DNA from: Batillaria attramentaria
Lineage: Eukaryota; Mollusca; Gastropoda; Batillariidae
Assembly: GCA_018292915.2 (NCBI GenBank)
Contig: JACVVK020000213.1
Location: 544,501 to 608,500 of the forward strand
Direction: 5' to 3'
DNA length: 64,000 bases
The translations under genes were made by a program, and so were the position numbers. Shown here piece after piece: positions 16,155-41,879 of the stretch. Within the stretch, counting starts at the first letter, position 1. Each line of letters begins with the position of its first letter. The notes under the pieces were generated by a model, which was not told where the DNA came from, did not search any database, and was given only the letters and a program-made list of their open reading frames with translations.

Positions 16155-17663
16155 CTCTCTCTCTCTCTCATGCACTCTCTCTCTCTCTCCCAAACACACA
16201 GGACAGCTTGTATGACAGGCAGCAATGCCTACAAGCTCTATCCTGCATAAACACGTTTCACCATTATCGTCTCTTTCTCTCTCCCCCTCTCTAAGCACAC
16301 GAAGTGATGAACGCATGTCGCTCTGTAGTCACCGTCAGCCTTAGCCAGTCGTCTGCACGCTGAAGGCAGCACTTGAACAGCTGCCCTTGTTGTTTGACAC
16401 GGTTGCGAGAATGTGATTAAAAATAGTCAGCTATATCTGGAATCAAACTCAGCACTTTCTATCTGCATTTTCCATCTCGCACTTGCACACAGGCACCTAG
16501 ATAAATTATGCCGGCTGAGGCAAGACGGGATGAATACGCGTACAGACTTTGCTGACTCGTATAACAATAAGAGTATTGTATAGGCGCTTTACCCAATCTC
16601 GTGAATCGGCTCAAAGCGCCGCGAACTGAACCCAACCCGCACGCTCACGTGAATCACACGCATTCTCTCACACACTGGACATAAACACATTACAATCACG
16701 TGGTGCGAAGGGTCAGCTCAGCTATTTAAATTTCGGAATTTAGAATTGCATTTATTTTTCACTTTTGATGGGCAGAGCGGGAGAAAGCCGGAGTACCCGG
16801 ACAGAACCCCTGACGATCGGCCGAATGAACATATAATTTTCTCTCAGCAACTGTATTCACTGTGGTGAAAGTGAAAACGAGCTGTTCACGGAATGAGAGA
16901 CTCGGCATCTGGTTTGATCGTTTGCAAATCTTGTGGAAAAAGTACAACAATATTTATTTTTTTTTAAATAATAAGTCACATGCAAAAAAATTGAAACAAG
17001 TTTTAACCCTCATCTTGCTGAGAATGGAATATTCCGGGCTACCTCTATTGGCTTGTTCAGCATAAGACAAATTAATTCAGCAAGACAAGGGTTAAGTCAG
17101 TACTCATATGTGAATACCATGACATCTCAAGCAGAAATATTTTCAGTTTTTTCATGTAAATGAGTACATCTACTGTACCATCAAAATCAAACACACAAAA
17201 GTATGATCACAATAATTAGTATGAGGGCATTGACAGGCTGTTTCAGTTCTGCCAGAAATGAAAGCGTTGTACAAACAACGCTGGCCTGAGAGAATTTACA
17301 GGAAGGCTTCATGTGACCGAACGTTTTGTTTTGCTGTCTTTTTATCAGGCAACAGATAATACTTAGCGTAACACCTAGGTAAAGGGCAGGACTTCTTTTT
17401 TTTCAAATAAACACACACACAGTCATATAACCACAGGCCTACAAATAGTTGTGAAGTCCTTTTCCTGCAGAAGGCGTCTATTCATCTGGCCATATCCATC
17501 TACATAACTGTTGTGTACGTCTCCAATACAGACCCATTTCAATCTCTTTCCACTTTAAACAAAAATACCGGTACTTGCTTATTCTTGTTTGTGGGTCCTG
17601 GGCAGTTTTGTGTTTTGTTTACTTTGGGGTTTTTTTGTTGTTGTTTTTTTTTGTTTTGCTGGG

Positions 17664-17735
<72 letters not shown>

Positions 17736-17835
17736 ACAGAATGTTTATGATAAGCTCACTCACACCTAAGATTTGTTTCTGAGTATACTGAACAATAGAA
17801 AGGTGTGTGAAATTGTTAATTTAAAAAAAAAGTGT

Positions 17836-17866
<31 letters not shown>

Positions 17867-18753
17867 GAGTTTTGTGGTTGTTTGTTTGTACTAGGCTCTC
17901 TCAAACCTAAATTGCGTTTTTATGTAACTTGACCATAACATGGTTTTCAAACGCCCAAATGTGACTGTGAATTAGAAGGCATGTAAAATTTGCACTGCAC
18001 ACTGAAGGTGTGCTCAGGAATGCCCTGTTGTAAACATTGAAACAACAGGGGAATGCCCATTTGTAAACTACGGAACCACAAGCAAAGCCTGTCGAAAGCA
18101 AACTTACATGCCCACAAATCAGACACTGAGAATTTCAAGCTTGTCTGCCTTCACTGCTAGTGGCTTGTAGCGCTTATTAAGCCCAATGAAGGCGTATAGA
18201 GAAGCTTGAATATCAACACGCTGCCATGGAATTTTGCTATTTCATGAACTGGATTTTGAGACCAGCACAGGACGACATGCACTGAACACTTCTCCTCTGC
18301 TGTTCTTAAAAATGAAAATTTTTTTTCCCAAAAAATTCCACGACGATGATGCTGCTTTGATTTTCTAGCACAACGCAGTCCAACATTTCCAACGGTCTAA
18401 GAAAAGCTGATGCACTATGCCCTCTACACAAGCTCGCGCAGCTCTCGAGAGTGACAGGGTCACGTGGACGAACTCCACACCAGCACGGAGGTCTTTGTCA
18501 TGGTTATCGCTATTGACTAATTGAGTCACACATCACCGACTCTCTGTGACACATGTACACTGTAAAATCCTTAGCATCAACAGATACACACACACACACC
18601 ACGGAAACACTCACACCCCGACATGCGTCTCTGGTAACTGTTTTGCTTTTTGTTGATTTTATGCAGCGCAGCAGCTGAGATCACAGCAAGATAGGAAAGG
18701 CTGCCACTGTAGTTGAAGAAGTCTCTGAGTTACGACTGGAGCCAGCACGGCGG
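14471..18753. repeat. Microsatellite-dense interval downstream of ATG16L1
   Basis: Contents: (GT)n at 14621-14680; a C-run and T-rich tract at 14745-14810; (CA)n then (CGCA)n at 15297-15368; a 470-bp compound (CT)n/(CA)n block at 15722-16190; (GT)n at 17668-17735; (GT)n plus G-run at 17830-17869. Part of the right-hand side is presumably the 3' UTR of ATG16L1 (minus strand), but I could not place its polyadenylation site. Confidence 0.7.
16558..16862 (-). mobile_element. tRNA-derived SINE, family 3, partial
   Basis: On the minus strand the order is GTTCATTCGGCCGATCGTCA, GGGTACTCCGGCTTTCTCCC, AATTTAAATAGCTGAGCTGA, GATTGTAATGTGTTTATGTC and GGGTAAAGCGCCTATACAAT. The same order is found in plus orientation at 26609-26998, where the tRNA-like head is present. 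Here the head is missing or diverged. Confidence 0.75.
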
Positions 18754-32028
<13,275 letters not shown>

Positions 32029-32336
32029 GTTTACGCCTCACATTAGAGCTACCACAAGTGCATAGTTTCGTATCCAACTGATATTCCTTTTCGCTCACTG
32101 CAAAGTTAATTATGTAGACGATATGTTTGATGTTATATCAGCATATGTGTTGAGTGTTATTTTAACCACACAATATCTCGCACGTGTCTTTTTCAACGTT
32201 TAAAACGAAACTAATTGTCAGAGGTGAAGGTCAAGTACGTTCAAACTCCGACGCAGTGATGTGTTCTCTCACAATGGGCGTTTCGCAGGGCAAGGCCGGA
32301 TTGGTCGTTTCACGTACGCATTGCAACATCTCACAC

Positions 32337-32460
32337 GGGTGGGCTTTAGCGGTTTAACGTCTTTTTCCTTTTCTAGTACAAACAGGGGACATCAAAGACG
32401 GGGCAACGACGTCAAAGCCAGCACACATATTCAGTTGCGGATTGCTAGCCGGCCTGGACT
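32337..32460 (-). mobile_element. SINE family 1, degenerate copy
   Basis: GGTTTAACGTCTTTTTCC, ACATCAAAGACGGGGCAACG and AAGCCAGCACACATATTCAG follow the family body order. The tRNA-like head is replaced or diverged. Confidence 0.6.
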
Positions 32461-32467
32461 CAGTGAT

Positions 32468-32538
32468 TCAGTTGAACCAAAGATCTTTCCCCTTCGGAAA
32501 GCTTTCCGTAGGGGAAAGATCATTTGGTTGAACTCAGC
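32468..32538. repeat. Hairpin with arms of about 28 bp
   Basis: GTTGAACCAAAGATCTTTCC pairs with GGAAAGATCATTTGGTTGAA across a centre containing GGAAAGCTTTCC, itself a palindrome. Nearly the whole 70 bp is self-complementary. Confidence 0.75.
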
Positions 32539-32814
32539 CACGGTCACGCCTAGGCAGGATCACTCATGGGTAATCCGAACCAGGTCACGACTGACCTGAC
32601 CGACCGCCGCCCTCACGGCAGCTCCGACTGAGGCGGCAGCGGTACTGCCAGTCTGCCACTGACTGATTCCGCCGCGGTCACTGAGGGCGGCCGGCCGCGA
32701 CTATCCCGGTCCAGTCGTTTCTAAAGCCTAGAAACAACATCCAAGTAAACTGACACACGCTGGAAATAAAATAAAATAACTGAAATAATGGAACGCCGGC
32801 CATTGCGGGCCACG

Positions 32815-32851
<37 letters not shown>

Positions 32852-32868
32852 AATAGTGTGTGTGTGAC

Positions 32869-32957
<89 letters not shown>

Positions 32958-33039
32958 ACACTGGCACACACCGTGCAGACACACGCACACACACACACAC
33001 ACACACACAGACTGACACACACACACACAGACACACACA

Positions 33040-33091
<52 letters not shown>
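32815..33091. repeat. Compound (GT)n/(GA)n/(CA)n microsatellite
   Basis: (GT)n at 32815-32849, then GTGTGTGTGACGTGTG, then (GA)n at 32882-32906, then (CA)n with TGACA and GACA interruptions to 33091. Because GT precedes CA, the two halves can base-pair as a long imperfect inverted repeat. Confidence 0.9.
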
Positions 33092-33094
<3 letters not shown>

Positions 33095-33523
33095 CCGACT
33101 GAGACAGCCTGAACAGACAGCTCGAGAGACTGGCCTGGCCGGTGCATTTGAGCAAAGGGCGATCACATGCTGACGGCGGTCTACCAGTATCATTAAACGT
33201 AAGACAAGTAATTCCAACCCACCCCTCTGCCCGCCTCTCGCAGGCCAATTGTTAGTCATTAAACCGTCTAGCGTTTCTGCCAAAATACGTGTTTGTACTT
33301 TAAGTTTCGTGAGAACTGAAAACAAATCAAGAGCAACAACTGTGCCTGCGTGTGACGATACTTTTCGTATTGATTCTCGGTGGAGTTTAATTTGTGGGTC
33401 TTGGTCAGTTGGTGTGAACGCACTGCGGTGCGTTTACAAGTTTTCCGATTTTGGCCAAGCAGACCTGGTAGAGAAACGAAGCCGGACGTACCGTCAGTAA
33501 ATATTGTAAGCCTTTTGGTGATC

Positions 33524-33562
33524 ATGTCAGTCGAGAAGTTTGTTTGGGACAGGATAGACTGA
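33524..33562 (+). promoter_or_regulatory. Upstream ORF, 12 codons, in the leader of SEA-mucin gene 1
   Basis: ATG TCA GTC GAG ... TGA ends 13 nt before the proposed main start at 33576 and is in another frame. If the leader includes it, it would be expected to lower translation of the main frame. The transcript start is not known. Confidence 0.4.
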
Positions 33563-33575
33563 AGATCGAAGCACA

Positions 33576-35562
33576 ATGTCAAAGGTAAGTGATATTCAAA
33601 ATGTCAGCAGCACATTTGGTGTTCAAATTCAAATTCAAAAATACTTTATTGTCCATTAAATAACAGGCATAAAATAGAAATTCGTCTTTGGAACTCACAG
33701 CTGGAATAAAATGTTAAAATCTAATGCAATAAAATTGGTTTTGCACGTGCAAGAACTTAACAAATCATCACAGTTCATATGGTAGCATGCAGTAATCACT
33801 TTATCCCCCCCTCTCTCTCTCTCTTTTCTCCCCACCCCATTCCATCCCTCAAGCAATTGCAATTGAACAAGACAAATAATAACCACAGGCTAAACAAAAA
33901 CAAACAAACAAACGAATGAACGAACGAACGAACGAACGAACAAACAAACAAACAAACAAACAAACAAACAAACAAACAAACAAACAAACAAACAAACAAA
34001 CAAACAAACAGAAAGAAATCGAGCTTATGTCGAGTAATGAATATCAAAACACTAATTCCCCACTAAAAACGCAAGTTGCACATGCAGAAACAACTCCGGG
34101 GCGCTTCAGTTTTTAAATTTGAAAACCATAATTATTGACTTGCAAAATCCACTCTACCTTTTGTCAACGCAGAGTGCCCAGTCACTCAGTAACTTTGTGG
34201 AATAAAAGGAAACTTTGGGGACGGGGGATGGGGAGGGAGGGGGGGGGGAGCATAAATATAACTGACTGAAAATGAATGAAATATATATGGATTGAACTGA
34301 AATGCATGCGTAATTTGGCAAGAGAAATTTGGTGGGTGGGCGTAATCTAAGGGTTTAACGTGCATTTCCACCCCATATGGGTGATATCAAAGACCGTACA
34401 GCGAGAAAAGACAAGCACAGATATCATTTTGGCCCCAGCCGGAAATCGAATCCACGACCCAAGCATTGAAAGTCCAACACTCTGCAGTTTGACTGTGACT
34501 GCAAGAAATGATGACTCCAGAGCCAGCAATTTTTGCGAACGCAGAAATGATAGGTCAAGTGCCAGTGAAGAGAATGTGGTTGGTTTTGTATACGCCATTT
34601 TTATATCAGTCCACAGCAAAACGATTACGTTCAAGTAGAAGTTACGGTTCGTAAATTTATATGATGTGACCATTATAATAATTTGTACATGTGGGAACTG
34701 ATGCATACTTGTACCAGTTTAAAAAAAAAAAAAATTATCTTATTAATTTTTTTAAAAGAAGTCGAAAGCAAAGGTGACGACAGATGCTGTGCATGTCGAC
34801 GTGGAGAGCCCAGTGCACGACAAGCCTGACAGTCATCGACGGGATGTGCTCCTTGTCATTGTCGTCGCTCTTCTCATCATCGCCTCTACCATCGGGGTCG
34901 TCATCACACAGCTGCAGACCGGTAAACTGTTTTTAGTATCGTTCAGTTTAGTTGAGCTTACGTATGTTTAGTTTTCCTTTTTTTGTGTGTGCAAAATAGC
35001 AAGGTGCGGTATTGGGCACTTGGTTTACGAGAAATAAAAGATAAAGAGTCGAGTTTTGGTCCTGTTGCCTGTTTTTCGAACGTCATTTATCTGAGGAAAT
35101 TTTTGAATGATGCTTTTCAGTGGGATCTGAGCATAACCCTTCTGTTTCAGTATAATTATGTGCGATACATGCGTAAATCGGACAGCCGGATACTAAAGGA
35201 AATGATAATGTTTGTTCTAAAATTTTCTAAACTATTCTAATTTTCTCTTTTTCTTCCTTTTTTATTCTCCACTGCCGGTATTCTGTGCCGTCGTGGTGGA
35301 CAGGATCTGAAAACATCCGACAAAAACAGATAGGTGAGACTGATTTTTCATTTGAAACAAACAAACAAACAAACAAACAAACAAAACAAACAAACAAACA
35401 AACAAACAAACAAACAGGCACATTCACGTACATTTCATTTCATACCTGTTCTGATACAGTATAACTTGATGCACGGGTTGGGAATTTGAATCTCTGATGG
35501 TCTTCTTGGCCGTTTGGTGACCTTCTTCATGGTCTTTGAAGACATCGCACTGATTTCTGACG

Positions 35563-35634
<72 letters not shown>

Positions 35635-35636
35635 TG

Positions 35637-35731
<95 letters not shown>

Positions 35732-35733
35732 TG

Positions 35734-35766
<33 letters not shown>

Positions 35767-35769
35767 GTG

Positions 35770-35838
<69 letters not shown>

Positions 35839-35840
35839 TG

Positions 35841-35909
<69 letters not shown>

Positions 35910-38900
35910 CACCTACTTCGGTTTCTTTCTGTGAAACGCTGTTCATAATCGTAGCCACTGCTTTGGCCACACGGAAATCTTGCGTGTCTGAAAATTCTAA
36001 AAAGTCTGCTTGTTTCATTTCATAAAGAAATTCTGCTCGTCATTATTATTTGCAGTAGTGGCCGGGGAGATAGCGGTGACAAGCCATCCCTATACAGAGG
36101 AAATGAAAAACAAAACTTCTCCAGCCTTCGTCCAGTTTGAGGAAACGTTCTGCGGACACGTAAGCTATTTCGATTCGACGATAATCCACTTACCAAGCTC
36201 GGATGAACTGATGTACATGTTTAGATGATGATTATGGGCAATTCGACCGTATTCATACATTTGCAGCCTCTAAGTAATATACCTACACCTGCTTTTCTTG
36301 GTTCGAGGACATGGGTGACCATCAGACATGTTGACTCTCCTGCATGTTCTAGGTTTATACTGCCCCGTATACCACCAGTTCGCATCAGTTGTCCAAAGTT
36401 ACATTTTTTGTTTTTGTTTTTCATGTAGTGCAGGCACACTCGGCTGCGACTTAGTCTTTGTGGCTTGCGCGGCGTTAAGCCCTAAAAACCTCACTCACTC
36501 ACTCACTCATCAGCCATGTTGACAGTCCGGAAGCTTTTGAACACCAGAATCAGTCATGACTAAATGGCCGCGCATTAGAATATCGCCGATTACGTCAGAT
36601 TACGACCATTTGCCGCCAGTTTTCGGGCTTTACCTGCAAGATGTAGGTGCGCCCATCTCTTAGCGTGTAGCAGACTCTTGAAATGGATGGCATTGATCCA
36701 TAGTATGTCAGATCTAGAGTATGTCACAAGCCTTAGTAGCAATCTAGATGGTATTTACGGGCGTAGGGCCACCTTAGAGTATAACCCCATTCCCCATCCT
36801 GATTCTGACCCTCCAAAGACTCTGATGCAGGCCTAGTCATGAGATGTTTACACCACAACCCGGGTTCACTGTGAACCCGAGTTTACCTCGACTCGGGTTG
36901 GACCGGAGAGACTAAAATATAAATTTATACAGTCTCTGGTTGGACTCGGCCCTAACGTTTGCAGCTGAGTCTGCAAGTCTAACCCTGCCTGACAATGACG
37001 TAGGAAAACGTACGTCATGCCCGCCGTCACGCCTTGACGAAAGCATCTCATAGCGCTAGCTGCATGGTTAGATCTGAAATGCGAGATGGCCGTGGACCCG
37101 GGTTCAACCCTTTCTCCGTAGCAGAGTTGAACCCGGGTCGCTTTTAACCCGGGTTGGTTAAATGTAAACGCACAAACCCCAGCCCAACCCAGAAAAATTG
37201 GCAGTATAAACAGCCTCTCAAACAGGCCTAGTCATGAGATGTTACGGCTGCAGAAAGACTGACTACTTTCAATAGCATAGATCTGAAGCAATCGGCAAAC
37301 CATAATTGTCTTCAATGTTGTTGTATATGCTATACGCACACTGCTATTTCACAATTAAGGATACGTGTTTCATATGGCTCATCCAGATGTCAGCGCTTCT
37401 AGGCGGCGGGGAGTCGCAAAAAACAATGGCACCAATACCGACTCACAGATATCGTGGATGCCGGGTGAATGCGCTGAGGTGAGTTCTGTTCTTTCAACTT
37501 TGAAAATGTCAAGAATTGCTTCGATTTGTAAGCTTGATAAAAATACGTCGTGTCCCTTTAAATTCTGAAGCGTTTACGGGGATCTCTTCATGTTTGGCCC
37601 TTTTTGTTGTCTGCACAGTCGTGGCTCTGTTGTGGTCCAGTTCAACTTGTTCTTCATTGGGGACAAGACAGTCGACGGAACGGACGTGAAACACGCCATC
37701 CTGACTGGAAGCGAGAACGGAACAGATGGAGCGACAACACTCAGAACCGGGATAACCGTTCGCCACCACAACATTAACATCAGTGTCAGCGTCGGCGACT
37801 CATCGGAGGAAGTGAAGACAACACCGACACTACCAGCTTCTACTGTTGAGTCAAGCACTGTTAGCGGTCAGGCCGGTACCAGTGCGTCAAGTACTGACAA
37901 TCACGGGACCAGTGCGTCAAGTACTGACAATCACGGGACCAGTGCGTCAAGTACTGACAATCACGGGACCAGTGCGTCAAGTTCTGCCGATCCTAGGACC
38001 AATAAGACAGGCACTGATGGCACTGTGACCAGTACGTCAAGCACGGACAATCCTATGACCAATGCGTCAAGTACTGACGACGCTGGAACACGAAAAACAA
38101 GTACGGCCGACCCTACGGTCAATGTATCAAGTAGCTCAGATCCCATGACCAATAAAACAAGTACTGGCAATCCGATGACCAATGCGTCAAGTCCTGACGA
38201 TCATATGACCAATATGACAGACACGGACGATCATATGACCAATACAACAGATTCTGACGATCACATGACCAACACAACAGACACGGACGATCATATGACC
38301 AATGCAACAGACACTGACGATCACATGACCAACACAACAGAAACTGGTAATCATATGACCAATACAACAGGCTCCGACGATCACATGACCAACACAACAG
38401 ACACGGACGATCATGTGACCAATACAACAGACACTGAAGATCACATGACCAACACAACAGACACGGACGATCATATGACCAATACAACAGACACTGTCGA
38501 TCACATGACCAACACAACAGACACGGCCGATCATATGACCAATACAACAGACACTGACGGTCACATGACCAACACAACAGACACGGAAAATCATATGACC
38601 AACACAACAGACATTGACGATCACATGACCAACACAACAGACACGGACGATCATATGACCAATACAACAGGCTCTGGCGATCCCATGACCAACAAAACAG
38701 ACACGGACGATCATATGACCAATACAACGGGCTCTGGTGGTCACATGACCAACACAACAGACACGGACGATCATATGACCAATACAACGGGCTCTGGCGA
38801 TCCCATGACCAACACAACAGACACGGACGATCATATGACCAATACAACGGGCTCTGGTGGTCACATGACCAACACAACAGACACGGACGATCATATGACC

Positions 38901-41567
38901 AATACAACAGACACTGACGATCACATGACCAACACAACAGACACGGACGATCATATGACCAATACAACAGGCTCTGACGATCCCATGACCAACACAACAG
39001 ACACGGACGATCATATGACCAATACAACAGACACTGACAATGACATGACCAACACAACAGACACGGACGATCATATGACCAATACAACAGGCTCTGACGA
39101 TCCCATGACCAACACAACAGACACGGACGATCATATGACCAATACAACAGACACTGACGATCACATGACCAACACAACAGACACGGACGATCATATGACC
39201 AATACAACAGACACTAACGATCACATGACCAATAGAACAGACACGGACGATCACATGACCAATACAACAGGTAGTGACGATCACATGACCAATACAACAG
39301 GTAGTGACGATCATATGACCAATACAACAGGAAGTGACGATCACATGACCAATGCAACAGGTACTGACGATCACATGACCAATACAACAAACACGGACGA
39401 TCATATGACCAATACAACCAAAACAGACGATCACATGACCAATACAACAGATACTGACGATCACATGACCAATACAACAGACACGGACGATCACATGACC
39501 AATACAACAGGCACTGACGATCACATGACCAACACAACAGACACGGACGATCATATGACCAATACAACAGACACTGACGATCACATGACCAATACAACAG
39601 ACACGGACGATCACATGACCAATACAACAGGCACTGACGATCACATGACCAATACAACAGACACGGACGATCATATGACCAATACAACAGGTAGTGACGA
39701 TCACATGACCAATGCAACAGGTACTGACGATCACATGACCAATACAACAAACACGGACGATCATATGACCAATACAACCAAAACAGACGACCGTATGACC
39801 AATACAACAGACACTGACGATCACATGACCAACACAACAGACACGGACGATCATTTGACCAATAAAACAGACACTGACGATCACATGACCAACACAACAG
39901 ACACGGGCGATCATATGACCAATACAACAGACACTGACGATCACCTGACCAATACAACAGACACGGATGATCATATGACCAATACAACAGACATTGACGA
40001 TCACATGACGAACACAACAGACACGGACGATCAGATGACCAACACAACAGACACGGACGATCATATCACCAATACAACAGACACTGACGATCATATGACC
40101 AATACAACACGCTCTGACGCTCATATGACCAACACAACAGGCTCTGACGATCCCATGACCAACACAACAGACACGGACGATCATGTGACCAACACAACAG
40201 ACACGGACGATCATATGACCAATACAACAGGTACTGACGATCACATGACCGATACAACAGGCTCTGACGATCATATGACCAACACAACAGACACGGGCGA
40301 TCATATGACCAATACAACAGACACTGACGATCACCTGACCAATACAACAGACACGGTTGATCATATGACCAACACAACAGACACTGACGATCATATGACC
40401 AATACAACACGCTCTGACGCTCATATGACCAACACAACAGACACGGACGATCATATGACCAATACAACAGGTACTGACGATCACATGACCGATACAACAG
40501 GCACTGACGATCATATGACCAATACAACACGCTCTGACGCTCATATGACCAACACAACAGACACGGACGATCATATGACCAATACAACAGACACTGACGA
40601 TCATATGACCAATACAACAGACACTGACGATGCAACAGGTATTGACGACCATATGACAAATTCAACATCCGCTGACAACCATATGATCAATGCAACAGGC
40701 ACTGACGATTACCTGGCCAATGCAACAGACACTGACGGTCAAATGACAAATACAACAGACACTGACGATCATATGACCAATGCAACAGGTGTCGACGACC
40801 ATATGACGAACACAACAAGCTCTGACAGACATATGAACAATGCAACAGGCACTGACGATTACCTGGCCAATGCAACAGACACTGACGGTCAAATGACAAA
40901 TACAACAGACACTGACGATCATATGACCAATGCAACAGGTGTCGACGACCATATGACAAATTCAACATCCGCTGACAACCATATGATCACTGAAACAGGT
41001 ACTGACGACCATATGACCAATGAAACAGGTACTGACGACCATATGACCACAGCAGCAAGAACAGACAATCGACCGGAATCAGCTGTCGTTGCCGGAAGTG
41101 ACAAATCTAGCGACGTTCAAGCTGGGGCAGTCATGGCACATAACGCTGCTGGTGCGTCTGTTGGGACAGATTCTGACGCGGGTCATGGTAACAGTTTCCG
41201 AAAGCCTGCTGACGTTGTTGGGACCGACGCACCAGGAATGGCTACTGTTTGGACATCAAGTGCCGTTCCACGAAGCAATGTGTCCACTGCTCCTGTTTGG
41301 GCCAATGCCACACGAACTGTCACCAAAACTTCAAGAAACATAAGTGGAACCAACGTTACTACTCCTGTTGTATGGGCTAACGCAACACGGACGGTCACGA
41401 AGCCTATTAAAAACATAAGTGGAACCAACGTAACTACTCCTGTTGTGTGGGCTAACGCAACACGGACGGTCACCAGAACTCCAAGAGTCATCAGGGCCGC
41501 TGGGGACCACGCATCCGGTGTTACTGCTGCGATCAGTCTTCCCACGGAGCAAAGCACAGGTATATAG
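33576..41567 (+). CDS. Type II transmembrane SEA-domain mucin-like protein 1, acidic repeat ectodomain
   Basis: Predicted cell-surface glycoprotein. Coding exons: 33576-33584, 34759-34921, 35304-35333, 36056-36159, 37387-37478, 37619-41567; 4347 nt, 1448 residues, all in phase. Residues 1-32 are a short cytoplasmic tail ending SHRRD; 33-52 are the membrane helix (LLVIVVALLIIASTIGVVIT), with positive charge on the N side giving N-in/C-out. Residues about 70-195 are a SEA domain; R-GSVVV at 134-139 is the canonical autoproteolysis site (cut G135/S136 in SEA mucins). Two Cys (FCGH, YRGCRV) lie before the cut. The rest is repeats: Ser/Thr-rich units, about 80 acidic decapeptides, then three 26-residue VWANATRTVT units. 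Exon 5 was assigned by alignment with the paralogue. The end is slightly uncertain: STG-GTATAT could be a donor rather than Gly-Ile-stop. Confidence 0.8.
33897..34010. repeat. (CAAA)n/(GAAC)n microsatellite in intron 1
   Basis: (CAAA)n, (CGAA)n and again (CAAA)n over about 110 bp. A similar (CAAA)n block lies in intron 3 at 35356-35416. Confidence 0.9.
34330..34497 (-). mobile_element. SINE family 1 in intron 1 of SEA-mucin gene 1
   Basis: Contains AAGGGTTTAACGTGCATTTC, GATATCAAAGACCGTACAGC and, at the right end, the tRNA-like head in reverse (GGAAATCGAATCCACGACCC, AGCATTGAAAGTCCAACACT). Confidence 0.8.
35565..35907. repeat. (GT)n microsatellite of about 340 bp in intron 3
   Basis: The longest dinucleotide tract in the window, interrupted only by TTTGTGTT, TTGTGTTGTG and similar slips that recur at intervals (about 35630, 35727, 35763, 35836). 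This suggests higher-order duplication within it. It lies 148 nt upstream of exon 4; the paralogue carries a (GT)n tract in the same intron. Confidence 0.95.
36446..36512 (+). repeat. Retroelement 3'-tail type repeat
   Basis: GCGACTTAGTCTTTGTGGCT, then TGCGCGGCGTTAAGCCCTAA and a (CTCA)n end. The same block occurs after the paralogous gene at 52098-52150. Probably a SINE or LINE tail. Confidence 0.6.
36828..37243. mobile_element. Foldback element flanked by 21-bp direct repeats
   Basis: CAGGCCTAGTCATGAGATGTT is present at both 36828-36848 and 37223-37243. Between them lie inverted blocks: GTTTACACCACAACCCGGGT near 36846 against the reverse complement of AACCCGGGTTGGTTAAATGT near 37146-37169, and several AACCCGGGTT copies. 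Either an insertion with an unusually long target-site duplication or a local duplication around a MITE. In the intron before exon 5. Confidence 0.65.
37870..41060 (+). repeat. Coding minisatellite, 30-bp unit with 60-bp higher order
   Basis: Irregular 30-bp units encode TSASSTDNHG at 37870-38190. From about 38200 to 40630 about 81 units encode DDHMTNTTDT. Two unit types alternate, one with ACACGGACGATCAT and one with ACACTGACGATCAC, giving a 60-bp dimer. Longer duplications of about 360 bp (39331-39440 against 39691-39800) and 150 bp (40681 against 40831) show recent unequal exchange. The unit length is a multiple of three, so stop-free frames also occur on the other strand. Confidence 0.95.
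41282..41490 (+). repeat. Coding repeat, three units of 78 bp near the C-terminus
   Basis: Encodes VWANATRTVT, a variable spacer, then NISGTNVTTPV. Each full unit holds three N-glycosylation sequons (NAT, NIS, NVT); the third unit is incomplete. Tryptophan is otherwise rare in this ectodomain. Confidence 0.9.
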
Positions 41568-41601
41568 GTGATTTAATCAGCTGGCGAAACGCAGAACATA
41601 A

Positions 41602-41682
<81 letters not shown>

Positions 41683-41845
41683 ACATGTTCATCGAAGCGT
41701 GCGTCCATACGGTCGTCCATATGTGTGTGTGTGTGTATGGGGGGGGGGGGGGGGTGGTCCTTATGCCCAATGTGTGCCTCGATAATTGTTAACCTCTCTC
41801 TCTCTCTCTCTCTCTCTCTCCACGTATCAGGCTCGAGAACTTTCA

Positions 41846-41879
<34 letters not shown>

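Larger units (their letters stand above)
32029..33523. promoter_or_regulatory. Divergent intergenic region between ATG16L1 and SEA-mucin gene 1
   Basis: The start codons of ATG16L1 (minus) and the SEA-mucin gene (plus) are about 1.55 kb apart, head to head. Promoters of both must lie in or near it. It contains a degenerate SINE family 1 copy, a hairpin and a long compound (GT)n/(CA)n tract. No TATA box was assigned. Confidence 0.5.

Noticed and set aside
35424..36018. Frames of poly-(Cys-Val) or poly-(Thr-His) of 110-163 codons
   Set aside because: Simple translation of (GT)n/(CA)n; the same applies to similar frames at 10 kb, 15.6-16.3 kb and 32.7-33.3 kb.
38187..40652. Minus-strand open frame of 821 codons rich in Cys (units like CCIGHMIVRV)
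   Set aside because: It is the antisense of the 30-bp coding minisatellite. Because the unit is a multiple of three and lacks stops in several frames, long antisense frames are expected. The sense frame is anchored by the SEA domain and splice phases.
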